From positions 940,001-1,004,000 of the forward strand of contig NZ_JPOL01000002.1 in assembly GCF_000733945.1 (NCBI RefSeq): 64,000 nucleotides of DNA. Reading direction: 5' to 3'. A program made the translations under genes and the position numbers. Origin of the DNA: Flavimarina sp. Hel_I_48. Lineage in GTDB: Bacteria; Bacteroidota; Bacteroidia; Flavobacteriales; Flavobacteriaceae. Shown here one piece after another: positions 8,411-17,588 of the stretch (position 1 is the first letter of the stretch; every line of letters begins with the position of its first letter). Under the pieces are notes generated by a model, which was not told where the DNA came from, ran no database searches, and worked only from the letters and a program-made list of their open reading frames with translations.

Positions 8411-10969
8411 TTATTTCTTTTTCGGTGTAGTTTTTTTTGCGGCTGCTTTCTTTTTAGCCGGAGCTTTCTTGGCTGCGCTTTTCTTTTTGGCCGGGGCTTT
8501 TTTCTTGGTTGCCGCTTTTTTCTTGGGCGCTTTTTTGGCCAGGATATCCTTGACCTCTTCTAATGTAAGCGCTGCTGCGTCTACGGTTTTAGGTAATTCA
8601 ACTTTTGTTTTTCCCTTAATAATGTTGCTTCGACCCCAGCGCGCTTTTTCTACACGGATTCCCTCTTCTTCAAAATTATGGATGATCTTATCTATTTCTT
8701 TCTGCTTCTTATCTTCAATCAACTGGATAAGATCTTCTTCGCTTAGGTTATCAAAATCATACTTTTTATTGACATTGATAAACATACCGTCCCACTTAAT
8801 AAAGGGGCCAAAACGACCTACGCCCTTTTGTACTGGTTTTTCATCATAATGATAAATAGGGGCATCTGCCTCCTGCTTTTCTTTAATATACTCTATGGCT
8901 TCCTTAAGCTCTACGTCAAGCGGATCCCTACCTTTGGGAAGTGATATAAACTTCTTGCCATGCTTAACGTACGGGCCGAAGCGGCCATTGTTTACCGCTA
9001 CCGGTTCGTCTTCAAATTCACCCAGGTCTTTAGGCAATTTAAAAAGATCCATTGCTTCTTCAAACGTAATGGTGTTTAACTGTTGGTCTGGACCCAGACC
9101 TGCAAAAAGCGGTTTTTCTTCATCTTCCACACTTCCTATCTGCACCATCGCGCCGTATTTGCCTAAACGTACGCTTACAGGTTTTCCTGTTTTAGGGTCT
9201 TTACCCAGAATGCGCTCCCCTACTTCACGGTCGGCATTTTCTGCCACGTCCTGTACATTGGGATGAAAGTCTTTGTAAAAGTCCTTCATCATTTTAGTCC
9301 AGTCCTCATTTCCTTCGGCGATCTCGTCAAAATCCTGCTCTACCTTAGCGGTAAAATTATAGTCCAGTATATTCTTAAAATGGTTTACAAGAAAATCATT
9401 AACCACCATTCCCACATCGGTAGGTACCAGTTTTCCCTTGTCTGAACCCACTTTTTCGCTAAGTTCTTTTTCCTTTATTTTCCCTTTTTTCAGTATCAAT
9501 TGCACATATTCCCGCTCTGTACCGTCTATATTGCCTTTTTCGACATATTTTCTGTTTTGAATGGTCGTAATTGTAGGCGCATAGGTAGAAGGACGACCGA
9601 TGCCGAGCTCTTCCAGTTTTTTTACAAGCGAAGCTTCCGTATAGCGATAGGGTGCGCGTGTAAAGCGTTCGGTGGCGCTGATAAATAGATTATTCAGCGT
9701 TTCACCTTCTTTCAACGGAGGCAGGATTCCGCTTTCTTCATCATCCTCATCATCTGTTCCTTCCAGATATACTTTTAAAAAACCTTCAAATTTTATCACT
9801 TCACCGTTAGCGGTAAAGTTGGTAGGATGGTTTGAAGAGGAAATCTGCACATTGGTGCGTTCCAGTTTTGCTTCGCTCATTTGTGAGGCAATGGCCCGTT
9901 TCCATATCAATTCATACAGACGCGCCTGATCCCGCTCTATATTGACCGAATGTTTGCTGAAATCTGTGGGACGTATCGCCTCATGCGCTTCTTGCGCGCC
10001 CTTGCTCTTGCCCTTATAATTGCGTTCTTTATGAAAATCTTTACCATAAGCCGATAAAATTTCCTTTTCCGCGGCAGTTTTAGCATCCTGGGAAAGGTTT
10101 ACACTATCGGTTCTCATGTATGTAATAAGACCAGCTTCATAAAGGCGCTGTGCCATGTTCATGGTTTTACTTACCGAAAAATAAAGCTTTCGCGAGGCTT
10201 CCTGTTGCAGTGTTGAAGTCGTAAACGGTGGCGCCGGATTCTTTTTTGCGGGTTTTTTAGTAAGTGCCTCAACTTTAAAAGTAGCTGTTGCGTTTGCATT
10301 GAGCAATTCTTCCGCTTCCTTTTTTGTATCCAGGTTTTTAGGGATCTTGGCTTTTAAAGTTTTCCCATCCCCATTGGCAAATTCCGCATCAATCCTGAAA
10401 TAATCCTCAGCCGTAAAATCGCGAATCTCCCGCTCCCGTTCTACAAGCAAACGCACGGAAACCGATTGTACACGGCCGGCTGATAGTCCGCCTTTTACCT
10501 TACGCCATAGTATTGGCGAAATTTCATAACCTACCAGTCGGTCAAGTACCCTTCGCGCTTGTTGGGCATCGACTAAATTATAGTCAATATCCCTGGGGTT
10601 TTCAATGGCTCGTAAAATGGCTTTCTGGGTAATTTCAGAAAAAACGATACGCTTGGTCTTGGCTTTGTCCAGGTGCAATTCTTCCGCAAGGTGCCACGCA
10701 ATGGCCTCACCCTCCCGGTCCTCATCACTTGCTAACCAGACCATTTCTGATTTATTGGCAAGGTCCCTAAGTTTCTTGACAACTGCCTTCTTATCGCTGT
10801 TTACGATGTATTTAGGTTTGAAATTACCATCCACATCAACACCCAGTTCCTTTTTGGGCAAATCTGCAATATGGCCGTAACTGCTCTCCACCTTATAATC
10901 TGCACCCAGAAATTTCTCAATGGTTTTTGCCTTAGCCGGGGACTCAACAATTACTAAATTCTTAGCCAT
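8411..10969 (-). CDS. topA: DNA topoisomerase I (TopA), cysteine-free with a lysine/alanine tail
   Basis: An 852-residue type IA topoisomerase, relaxing negative supercoils through a 5'-phosphotyrosine. The Toprim domain opens with VIVESPAKAKTIEKFLG (6-22) and has its acidic motif at SDEDREGEAI (81-90). The catalytic tyrosine is Y284 in LITYMRTDS. The C-terminal part has three repeats of the kind GRFGPYVKHGKKFISLP instead of zinc fingers, and I find no cysteine in the whole protein. The last 40 or so residues are almost only K, A, P and T, a histone-H1-like DNA-binding tail. It heads an operon with the ureohydrolase. Confidence 0.96.
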   Translation of the reverse strand: MAKNLVIVESPAKAKTIEKFLGADYKVESSYGHIADLPKKELGVDVDGNFKPKYIVNSDKKAVVKKLRDLANKSEMVWLASDEDREGEAIAWHLAEELHLDKAKTKRIVFSEITQKAILRAIENPRDIDYNLVDAQQARRVLDRLVGYEISPILWRKVKGGLSAGRVQSVSVRLLVEREREIRDFTAEDYFRIDAEFANGDGKTLKAKIPKNLDTKKEAEELLNANATATFKVEALTKKPAKKNPAPPFTTSTLQQEASRKLYFSVSKTMNMAQRLYEAGLITYMRTDSVNLSQDAKTAAEKEILSAYGKDFHKERNYKGKSKGAQEAHEAIRPTDFSKHSVNIERDQARLYELIWKRAIASQMSEAKLERTNVQISSSNHPTNFTANGEVIKFEGFLKVYLEGTDDEDDEESGILPPLKEGETLNNLFISATERFTRAPYRYTEASLVKKLEELGIGRPSTYAPTITTIQNRKYVEKGNIDGTEREYVQLILKKGKIKEKELSEKVGSDKGKLVPTDVGMVVNDFLVNHFKNILDYNFTAKVEQDFDEIAEGNEDWTKMMKDFYKDFHPNVQDVAENADREVGERILGKDPKTGKPVSVRLGKYGAMVQIGSVEDEEKPLFAGLGPDQQLNTITFEEAMDLFKLPKDLGEFEDEPVAVNNGRFGPYVKHGKKFISLPKGRDPLDVELKEAIEYIKEKQEADAPIYHYDEKPVQKGVGRFGPFIKWDGMFINVNKKYDFDNLSEEDLIQLIEDKKQKEIDKIIHNFEEEGIRVEKARWGRSNIIKGKTKVELPKTVDAAALTLEEVKDILAKKAPKKKAATKKKAPAKKKSAAKKAPAKKKAAAKKTTPKKK

Positions 10970-11379
10970 AATCAGTTTTTTATTTGCTTACCGAAGCTCC
11001 TTTTTCGGTATACAACATACCTTTTATATCAAACTTTGGAAGTGCAAAAGTATATTAAAAAATTTTCTTGGGCATGAAAGCAATTCTTTTGAGTGAAAAT
11101 CCAGGAAACTTAGGGATCAAAAAAGTCGCGGTTTAGCAGGTCGCAAAAGTTCTGCAGACACTAATAAATTAGATATTTTGCCTATATCTTTTTGGATAAA
11201 AGAAAACATTGGTATTTGTTTCAAAGATCATAAAGTTTACGTTGAGCGCAGGGATTTTGTCCTTATAAAAAAGGATTAACTTTTCTATTTGCAATCGCAT
11301 GAGCACTTCCGTAGCGGTGCACAATTAAAAATAGAGTATCTTAGGATTTTAAAACCTTAGTCTAAGAAACCATATTTTT
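10970..11379. other. Divergent intergenic region between topA and the SMP-30 gene
   Basis: About 410 bases hold the topA -7 element (11045-11052) and otherwise AT-rich sequence without an ORF I would trust. A 20-codon frame at 11074-11136 starts MKAILLSENPGNLGIKK, which recalls the N-terminus of zinc-type alcohol dehydrogenase/quinone reductase proteins before hitting a stop; it may be a remnant but is too short to assign. Confidence 0.5.
11045..11052 (-). promoter_or_regulatory. Candidate -7 promoter element for topA
   Basis: On the minus strand this reads TACTTTTG, a perfect TAnnTTTG match, followed by GC as is common. It lies 75 bases before the topA ATG. No clear TTTG was found 17-20 bases further upstream. 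Confidence 0.45.
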
Positions 11380-12288
11380 ATGTTTACCACTTCATATTTA
11401 TATTCGTTATCGTCCCTTTTTATACTTCTGGGCATTACTTTTTGCCAGGCACAGGAAAATGACCTCATAGCCTCTGGCGAAAAACTTCACCTGGTTGCAG
11501 ATGGCTATTCTTTTACCGAAGGTCCCGCAAGTGATAAGGACGGAAACGTTTATTTTACAGACCAGCCTAACGATCGCATTTTGTTATGGGACGCCGCCAC
11601 AGATTCTGTGACTACATACATGCAGCCTTCCGGGCGTTCTAACGGTCTTTATATGGATACTGATGGCAGTTTGCTTTCAACCGCAGATGAAAAAACAGCC
11701 CTGTGGCGCATAGATAGCATGAAAAATGTAAGTGTTTTGATCAATGCCTTTGATAATAAAAAGCTGAATGGCCCCAATGACCTCTGGGCAGATCCCAATG
11801 GTGGCATTTATATTACGGATTCTTATTATGAGCGCCCCTGGTGGGATCATAAATCTCCCGAACAAACGGCAAGAAGAGTCTATTTTTTACCTAAAAATGG
11901 CAAAAAACTGATGATTGCTGCCGAAAATATGCTGCAACCTAATGGTATTATAGGTACTCCGGATGGCAAAAAGCTTTATGTGGCAGATATTGACGATAAA
12001 AAAACCTATGTTTTTGACATTGATAAAGATGGCCAACTCAAAAACCGTAAGCTTTTTGCAGAGATGGGCTCAGACGGGATGACCATTGATAACAAGGGAA
12101 ATGTCTATTTTACCGGTGATGGCGTTACCGTTCTTAACGACAAGGGCGAAAAGATAGCGCATATTGAAGTTCCACAAAACTGGACCGCAAATGTGACTTT
12201 TGGAGGGCCTGATGAAAAAACGCTTTTTATCACCGCTTCTAAAGCTGTTTACACTTTAAAAATGAATGTTCACGGCGTGCGATGGTAA
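11380..12288 (+). CDS. SMP-30/gluconolactonase/LRE family protein, exported
   Basis: A 302-residue protein with an N-terminal signal (about 1-24, ending near FCQAQE) and a six-bladed propeller of the SMP-30/gluconolactonase family. Family landmarks are FTEGPASDKDGNVYFTDQPNDRI, GRSNGLYMDTDGSL, LNGPNDLWADPNGGIYITDSYY (the metal-site Asn/Asp region), QPNGIIGTPDGKKLYVAD and MTIDNKGNVYFTG. Members hydrolyse sugar lactones or similar esters using a divalent metal. The exact substrate is unknown. It stands alone and is convergent with the next gene, with a perfect inverted repeat between them. Confidence 0.88.
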   Translation: MFTTSYLYSLSSLFILLGITFCQAQENDLIASGEKLHLVADGYSFTEGPASDKDGNVYFTDQPNDRILLWDAATDSVTTYMQPSGRSNGLYMDTDGSLLSTADEKTALWRIDSMKNVSVLINAFDNKKLNGPNDLWADPNGGIYITDSYYERPWWDHKSPEQTARRVYFLPKNGKKLMIAAENMLQPNGIIGTPDGKKLYVADIDDKKTYVFDIDKDGQLKNRKLFAEMGSDGMTIDNKGNVYFTGDGVTVLNDKGEKIAHIEVPQNWTANVTFGGPDEKTLFITASKAVYTLKMNVHGVRW

Positions 12289-12311
12289 TTTTTCACAACT
12301 TAAAAGCGCAT

Positions 12312-12346
12312 CTCGAGTATCCCGATGAAAAATCGGGATACTCGAG
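12312..12346. repeat. Perfect 15-bp inverted repeat (REP-like hairpin)
   Basis: Arms CTCGAGTATCCCGAT (12312-12326) and ATCGGGATACTCGAG (12332-12346) are exact complements around a 5-base loop, GAAAA. There is no T run after it on either strand, so it is not a standard intrinsic terminator, although it lies between two convergent genes. Its 19-base core (12320-12338) is identical, in inverse orientation, to the hairpin inside the repeat array near 63 kb. Confidence 0.85.
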
Positions 12347-12359
12347 GTGACACGATATA

Positions 12360-13622
12360 TTAATCCAATTGAAAAGTGCTCATTTCTGAAATTCCATTTA
12401 CGGTGTATTTATATTGATGCAATACCTGCCCTCCTATCATCAGCAATTTATCTTCCATAGGAATAACATCAAAAATGTTCAAATCACCCTTGTTTATGAC
12501 CAATTTTAAGGCTTTTGGGTCGGTTTTATCGTAAATATGAAGTCCGTACTGACCATCGCTAACAAACAGTTGGTCACCATGAATCCCCAGTCCGTAGGGC
12601 TCTATCATATCGTAATCATTAACGATGACCGGATTGGTCTTGTCTGAAATATCAAGGACTTCTAGAAAACTAAGGTCCTGTCCACATGCATTGCCTCCGC
12701 GTACGGTAACGTATGCATAATCACCTTCCACCACTACAGGATCACAACCTAAAACATGAGTCACTTCAGAGACGTACAGCGGGTTGTCAATATCTTGAAT
12801 ATCGTAGATAAGCATTCCGCTGGGACTGCCCATATAGAGAAAATCACCCTGGTTAAATATGGTTTCCACATTCCAGGTAAGGTTTTGTTTACCGGTCAAC
12901 GCAGGATCCTGCTGACTGGTAACGTCAAAAACAAAAAGCTGCCCTTCATTGATAATGTAAAGCCTGTCATCAACGACATTAAAACGTGCAAAAGAGCCAC
13001 CCAGGCCACTACCGGAAAAGCTGTTGTTTCCATTTGCGGTATTTATAAGAGCATCCTCAAAAGAACCATCAGGATAGAAATTAACAGGACGTAGTTCTCG
13101 AGCATATTCCCAGCCCACCACAATTTGCTTTTCAGCATCAAAATCCTTATAATCTATTTGATCTACCTGCTGGGAAAGCCTTGGCCATTCATAGCTGCCA
13201 TTGCCCAGAATGTTCTCATAGCTTTTTAGATATTTAATCGCATTGATGTTTGAAAGATCAAACAATACCAGATCTGAATAACTATCAACATAGAGAATAT
13301 TGTCTTTAGCTTCCATATCCCGACTGCCCGGTACTTCAAGAAAACCTTTTTTTACCGGGGCACTGGGATTTGTGTTGTCTATTATATGAATACCGGCACC
13401 CAGATCATTTATAAAAATGAAATTGCCATAAGCATAAAATTTACCAGAGTTTTCGATAGGCTTGGGACTTTCGATTACCAGCTGATTATAACTTGCGCGC
13501 AGATCTGCTTTGTCAACGACTATTGGCGTCGCGATATCCTGTACTGCATATTGTACATTGTCATCGTCCTTGCAGCTAATTATCGCGCTTATAAATAATA
13601 AAAAAAGTAATGCTTTATTCAT
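12360..13622 (-). CDS. LVIVD-repeat beta-propeller lipoprotein, probably surface exposed
   Basis: A 420-residue lipoprotein: signal MNKALLFLLFISAIISC with lipid cysteine C17, followed by KDDD. The body is a series of LVIVD-type repeats such as NFIFINDLGAGIHIIDNTNPSAP, DFLYMGSPSGMLIYDIQDIDNPLYV, YAYVTVRGG...FLEVLDISDKTNPVIV and QLFVSDGQYGLHIYDKTDPKAL, expected to form a propeller. The family is structural/adhesive in character with no assigned reaction. The acidic run after the cysteine resembles the Bacteroidota lipoprotein export signal. Two smaller lipoprotein genes lie upstream on the same strand. Confidence 0.82.
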   Translation of the reverse strand: MNKALLFLLFISAIISCKDDDNVQYAVQDIATPIVVDKADLRASYNQLVIESPKPIENSGKFYAYGNFIFINDLGAGIHIIDNTNPSAPVKKGFLEVPGSRDMEAKDNILYVDSYSDLVLFDLSNINAIKYLKSYENILGNGSYEWPRLSQQVDQIDYKDFDAEKQIVVGWEYARELRPVNFYPDGSFEDALINTANGNNSFSGSGLGGSFARFNVVDDRLYIINEGQLFVFDVTSQQDPALTGKQNLTWNVETIFNQGDFLYMGSPSGMLIYDIQDIDNPLYVSEVTHVLGCDPVVVEGDYAYVTVRGGNACGQDLSFLEVLDISDKTNPVIVNDYDMIEPYGLGIHGDQLFVSDGQYGLHIYDKTDPKALKLVINKGDLNIFDVIPMEDKLLMIGGQVLHQYKYTVNGISEMSTFQLD

Positions 13623-13654
13623 AATTTCTATTTTTATAATTTAAATATTTCAGT

Positions 13655-14038
13655 TTAATCAATTTTCTGTTTTGTCAACAAGTACCTATCGCCAAATTTA
13701 TTCGTTAAAATAAGATTATTATCCTCAAAATCAATATTCCACGAACCATTCAAAATTAAGGTCCAGTCAAATTCAGCCGTCCAGGGACATACATTTTCAA
13801 AAGTCACCGAAGATCCCGAAACGATAAAAGCACCTCTGCAAATTGCAGGGAATTTTTGCACCTCACTTTCACCTGAAAATGTTGCATTTTTTAAAGAAAG
13901 CTGAACATTAGATACACTATCATTTCTCTCAAAAACACCTGTATAGTTTCCCTCAAGATTATAATTAACAGAATCATCATCTGAATCACAGCCTACCAGA
14001 GTGGCCATACATAGCAAAAGAAATAGTACTTTTTTCAA
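13655..14038 (-). CDS. Small lipoprotein of unknown function
   Basis: A 127-residue lipoprotein, signal MKKVLFLLLCMATLVGC with C17, then DSDDD, an acidic motif that suggests surface export. The mature part is short and beta-rich (NYTGVFERNDSVSNVQLSLKN, NLILTNKFGDRYLLTKQ), with a lipocalin-like or META-like feel and two cysteines (in AICRGAF and NVCPWTAE) that could pair. I do not recognise the family. It lies 32 bases upstream of the LVIVD gene on the same strand, so the two are probably co-transcribed. Confidence 0.7.
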   Translation of the reverse strand: MKKVLFLLLCMATLVGCDSDDDSVNYNLEGNYTGVFERNDSVSNVQLSLKNATFSGESEVQKFPAICRGAFIVSGSSVTFENVCPWTAEFDWTLILNGSWNIDFEDNNLILTNKFGDRYLLTKQKID

Positions 14039-14144
14039 AACAAATTTGTTTTTAAGAAACTAATCTGATAAAGAGTATTACCTATAGCATGCCCTTTATT
14101 AGTTAATCTAACGTTTTCTACAAGTTTCAAAACTTCAAAGAACC

Positions 14145-14564
14145 TCACTTAACATTTAATCTTTTAAACTTTTGAGAAAAACCTTCATTAGAAGCAAAAT
14201 TTAAAATCAAAAAGCCTTCTTTCATTTCAAAACTTATAAACGAAATGTTTACGTTATCACAATTGGTAGTGATTCCTTGTGTAGATAATGAATATGTTCC
14301 TTTAGAAATTTGCTGCTCGGAATAGGGCTGACATAGGGAACCATCATAAACAGTTATGATTCCATCTTCAGAAAATTCCAAAACCTTCTTACTTTCTATA
14401 GTTCTAAAGGTTCCACTCCCGTCACCAGGATCTGCTAGCTGCTCTATCAGTTTCCATTGCCCTAACACTATATTCATTTCAGACCGGGAATTATCGTCAT
14501 CTCCACTGCAACTCGAAAAAGCGATTATTACAAAAGAAAGAATAAAAAATACTTTTGTGTTCAT
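14145..14564 (-). CDS. Lipocalin-like small lipoprotein
   Basis: A 139-residue lipoprotein, signal ending FSSC with lipid cysteine C19, then SGDDD. The mature part has the opening of Bacteroidota lipocalin-like proteins (LGQWKLIEQL followed by a KVLEFSEDGIITVYDG strand) and alternating hydrophobic strands to the end. The ligand is unknown. It is 106 bases upstream of the next small lipoprotein and shares its acidic export-like motif and size, suggesting a set of surface proteins. Confidence 0.72.
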   Translation of the reverse strand: MNTKVFFILSFVIIAFSSCSGDDDNSRSEMNIVLGQWKLIEQLADPGDGSGTFRTIESKKVLEFSEDGIITVYDGSLCQPYSEQQISKGTYSLSTQGITTNCDNVNISFISFEMKEGFLILNFASNEGFSQKFKRLNVK

Positions 14565-14690
14565 AAAATATTATTTTTAGAGACTTAGATTATACCATAG
14601 ATACAGAATAATTTAAAAGGTTGCGTGATAAGTCATTAATATTCAGCAATTATTTTAAACTATTTAGCGCAGCGCAAAATATTATCATGC

Positions 14691-14727
14691 TGCCAGTTTG
14701 TCACAAATTCCATACGTTGTATCTTTG
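14691..14727 (+). promoter_or_regulatory. miaB promoter with overlapping TGCCA-N3-TGTCA inverted repeat
   Basis: A textbook Bacteroidota promoter: TTTG at 14697-14700, 19 bases, then TATCTTTG at 14720-14727; the ATG follows 30 bases later. The -33 box is embedded in TGCCAGTTTGTCA (14691-14703), an imperfect inverted repeat that is also found at the groES and htpG promoters. Confidence 0.8.
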
Positions 14728-14757
14728 CAACCTTGAAAAATTGAGAAGCACCGCTTT

Positions 14758-16221
14758 ATGGAGAAGGTTATTGATGAACAAAAACAAGGAGAAGCCCTCG
14801 TACTGGAAGGTGCTCAGGCAAATACCAAAAAACTTTTCATTGAAAGTTATGGTTGCCAGATGAATTTTAGCGACAGTGAGATCGTTGCTTCCATACTGGC
14901 AAAAGAAGGTTTTAACACCACCCAGAGTCTTCAGGAAGCAGATCTTGTATTAGTAAACACCTGTTCCATTCGCGATAAGGCAGAGCAAACGGTGCGCAAA
15001 CGCCTGGAAAAGTACAATGCCGTAAAACAGACCAACCCAAAAATGAAAGTCGGTGTGCTGGGTTGCATGGCCGAACGTCTTAAAAGCAAGTTTCTCGAAG
15101 AAGAGAAAATCGTAGATCTCGTTGTAGGTCCAGATGCCTATAAGGATCTGCCTAATCTCATTCGCGAAGTTGAAGAAGGCCGCGATGCCATCAATGTGAT
15201 TTTATCAAAAGAAGAAACCTACGGTGACATTTCACCTGTGCGCCTACAAAGCAACGGCGTTTCCGCATTTGTGAGCATCACGCGTGGTTGCGATAATATG
15301 TGCACGTTTTGCGTGGTGCCTTTCACCCGTGGAAGGGAACGCAGCCGCGATCCACAGAGTATCATTGAAGAAGTAAACGATCTTGCCGCACGCGGATTTA
15401 AGGAAATTACCTTACTGGGTCAAAACGTGGATAGTTATTTATGGTACGGCGGCGGACTCAAAAAAGATTTTGAAAAAGCTTCTGTTATGCAGCAGGCTAC
15501 ATCGGTCAGTTTTTCCAATTTACTGGCGCTTGTTGCAGAGGCCCAGCCTAAGATGCGCATTCGGTTTTCCACTTCAAATCCACAGGATATGACGCTTGAT
15601 GTGATACACACCATGGCAAAATATCCTAATATTTGCGACTACATTCACCTACCGGTACAAAGCGGCAGCGACCGTATTTTAAAGAAAATGAACCGTCTGC
15701 ATACCCGGGAAGAATATTTCACCCTAATAGATAACATACGCAAGATCATACCTAATTGTGCGATCTCGCAGGACATGATGACCGGCTTTCCCACAGAAAC
15801 CGAAGAAGATCACCAGGATACCCTCAGCTTAATGGAATACGTTAAATATGACTTCGGGTTTATGTTTGCCTATAGCGAAAGACCGGGCACCATGGCCGCA
15901 AGGAAGTTTGAAGACGATATTCCGCTTGCGGTAAAAAAACGCCGTCTGGCGGAAGTAATTGCGCTACAGCTGGAACATTCATACCACAACACTAAAAAAA
16001 TGGTGGGCCAGACCATCGAAATTCTTATTGAAAAAGAATCTAAAAAGAGCGATGCCGAATGGAGCGGAAGAAATTCACAGAATACGGTGGCCGTATTTCC
16101 CAAGCAACATTATAAAGTAGGCGATTTTGTCATGGTGAAAATAGACAGCTGCACAAAATCTACGCTAATTGGTGAGGCAGTGGGCTATTCCCAATCCCCC
16201 CAACCTCCAAAGGGGGTGTAA
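14758..16221 (+). CDS. miaB: tRNA-2-methylthio-N6-dimethylallyladenosine synthase MiaB
   Basis: A 487-residue radical-SAM methylthiotransferase that adds the 2-methylthio group to i6A37 of tRNA. The N-terminal UPF0004 domain has its three cluster cysteines in [25 protein letters not shown] and [10 protein letters not shown]; the radical-SAM motif is [19 protein letters not shown]; a TRAM domain closes the protein. The start at 14758 fits the promoter 30 bases upstream. The last residues ([10 protein letters not shown]) are encoded by a C-run/G-run repeat also found at two nearby sites, so the native C-terminus has been extended or replaced by repeat sequence. Confidence 0.97.
   Translation: MEKVIDEQKQGEALVLEGAQANTKKLFIESYGCQMNFSDSEIVASILAKEGFNTTQSLQEADLVLVNTCSIRDKAEQTVRKRLEKYNAVKQTNPKMKVGVLGCMAERLKSKFLEEEKIVDLVVGPDAYKDLPNLIREVEEGRDAINVILSKEETYGDISPVRLQSNGVSAFVSITRGCDNMCTFCVVPFTRGRERSRDPQSIIEEVNDLAARGFKEITLLGQNVDSYLWYGGGLKKDFEKASVMQQATSVSFSNLLALVAEAQPKMRIRFSTSNPQDMTLDVIHTMAKYPNICDYIHLPVQSGSDRILKKMNRLHTREEYFTLIDNIRKIIPNCAISQDMMTGFPTETEEDHQDTLSLMEYVKYDFGFMFAYSERPGTMAARKFEDDIPLAVKKRRLAEVIALQLEHSYHNTKKMVGQTIEILIEKESKKSDAEWSGRNSQNTVAVFPKQHYKVGDFVMVKIDSCTKSTLIGEAVGYSQSPQPPKGV
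16193..16219 (+). repeat. C-run/G-run palindromic repeat, copy 1 (inside the miaB 3' end)
   Basis: A run of C at 16196-16201 and a run of G at 16212-16216 flank AACCTCCAAA and can pair as a short hairpin. Related copies occur at 16313-16325 and 17588-17610. This copy is translated as the last residues of MiaB. Confidence 0.7.
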
Positions 16222-16312
16222 CTTACTCAGACGAGTAAATACAAATAAGATATTTTAACAAATAAAAATTTTATGAAAGCATATAATTCTGAATATAAAT
16301 ACACTATAAATT

Positions 16313-16325
16313 CCCCCTTCGGGGG
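16313..16325 (+). repeat. C-run/G-run palindromic repeat, copy 2 (before the sigma-54 regulator)
   Basis: CCCCC (16313-16317), TTC, GGGGG (16321-16325), followed by CTAGGGG, end 10 bases before the ATG at 16335. The hairpin would sit in the ribosome-loading region of the regulator's mRNA. Confidence 0.65.
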
Positions 16326-16334
16326 CTAGGGGAA

Positions 16335-17588
16335 ATGGAAAGCGTACAAGCAACCAAACAGCGCTTTGGCATTATAGGCGACGACCCTAAACTTAACCGT
16401 TCTGTCGAAAAAGCCATTCAGGTGGCACCTACTGATATCTCTGTTCTCGTTACCGGTGAAAGCGGTGTGGGTAAAGAAAGCATCCCACGAATTATCCATT
16501 CCCTTTCCCATAGAAAGCATAATAAATACATTGCCGTTAACTGTGGTGCCATCCCAGAAGGAACCATAGACAGTGAACTTTTTGGTCACGAAAAGGGGGC
16601 TTTTACAGGAGCGACAGCTTCCCGTAGCGGTTATTTTGAAGAAGCCGATGGCGGGACCATTTTTCTGGATGAAGTAGGTGAATTACCGTTACCTACGCAA
16701 GTCCGGCTTTTGCGGGTACTTGAAAATGGCGAATTTTTACGTGTGGGTTCCTCAAAAACCCAGAAAACCGATGTGCGCATTGTCGCCGCGACAAACGTAA
16801 ACATGTTTGAAGCCATAAAAAAAGACAAATTTCGGGAAGATCTCTATTATAGGTTGAGCACTGTGGAAATTCACCTTCCGCCGCTGCGCGATAGAAAAGA
16901 CGATATTCACCTGCTTTTCCGCAAATTTGCCTCAGATTTTGCCAATAAGTACAAAATGCCCACCATTCGGCTGGAAGATAACGCGATACAATTATTGTTA
17001 AAATACCGCTGGGGCGGAAACATTAGGCAGTTGCGCAATATTGCAGAACAAATTTCAGTTCTGGAACAGGAACGCGTCATAGGATTTGAAAAATTGCGCG
17101 GCTATTTACCTGACGCGGGATCAAATTTACCCGCAGTGGTAAAACCGAAATCAGGTGAAAGTGATTTCAGCAGTGAACGTGAGATTTTATACAAAGTTCT
17201 TTTTGACATGAAGGGTGACCTCAATGATCTTAAAAAGCTCACGCTTAAACTGATGGAAAAAGGTACAAGTGAAGCGGTAAAAGAAGAAAACAAAACGCTT
17301 ATCAATAAAATTTACAGTGAAGATCCTGAAGACGAGTTTGAAAGCGCAGAAGATATAACGGAAGTGCTGCAGATCCCGCAAGAATCAAAACAGCAGGAAA
17401 ATGGAAGCGATAAATATTCCTTTGCCGAAGATGTAGAAGAAGAGGAAACCTTATCGCTACAGGAAAAAGAACTTGAACTGATCATGAAGTCCCTGGAGCG
17501 CCACAGTGGTAAACGCAAACTTGCCGCAAAAGAATTGGGCATCAGCGAGCGTACCCTATATAGAAAGATCAAACAGTACGACCTGTAA
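16335..17588 (+). CDS. Sigma-54-dependent transcriptional activator (AAA+ and Fis-type HTH, no receiver domain)
   Basis: A 417-residue bacterial enhancer-binding protein. It opens directly with the AAA+ domain: Walker A GESGVGKE (41-48), the sigma-54 contact loop GAFTGA intact at 88-93, and Walker B FLDEV near 110-114. A long acidic linker follows (about 280-370), then a Fis-type helix-turn-helix at the C-terminus (GKRKLAAKELGISERTLYRKIKQ). No receiver, GAF or PAS domain precedes the AAA+ module, so it is not a classical response regulator. It sits between miaB and lptE in the same direction. Targets are unknown. Confidence 0.93.
   Translation: MESVQATKQRFGIIGDDPKLNRSVEKAIQVAPTDISVLVTGESGVGKESIPRIIHSLSHRKHNKYIAVNCGAIPEGTIDSELFGHEKGAFTGATASRSGYFEEADGGTIFLDEVGELPLPTQVRLLRVLENGEFLRVGSSKTQKTDVRIVAATNVNMFEAIKKDKFREDLYYRLSTVEIHLPPLRDRKDDIHLLFRKFASDFANKYKMPTIRLEDNAIQLLLKYRWGGNIRQLRNIAEQISVLEQERVIGFEKLRGYLPDAGSNLPAVVKPKSGESDFSSEREILYKVLFDMKGDLNDLKKLTLKLMEKGTSEAVKEENKTLINKIYSEDPEDEFESAEDITEVLQIPQESKQQENGSDKYSFAEDVEEEETLSLQEKELELIMKSLERHSGKRKLAAKELGISERTLYRKIKQYDL

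Noticed and set aside
11074-11136. Remnant of an alcohol dehydrogenase/quinone reductase gene (MKAILLSEN...).
   Set aside because: Only about 17 residues resemble that N-terminus, and no further homologous sequence is recognisable downstream; could be chance.
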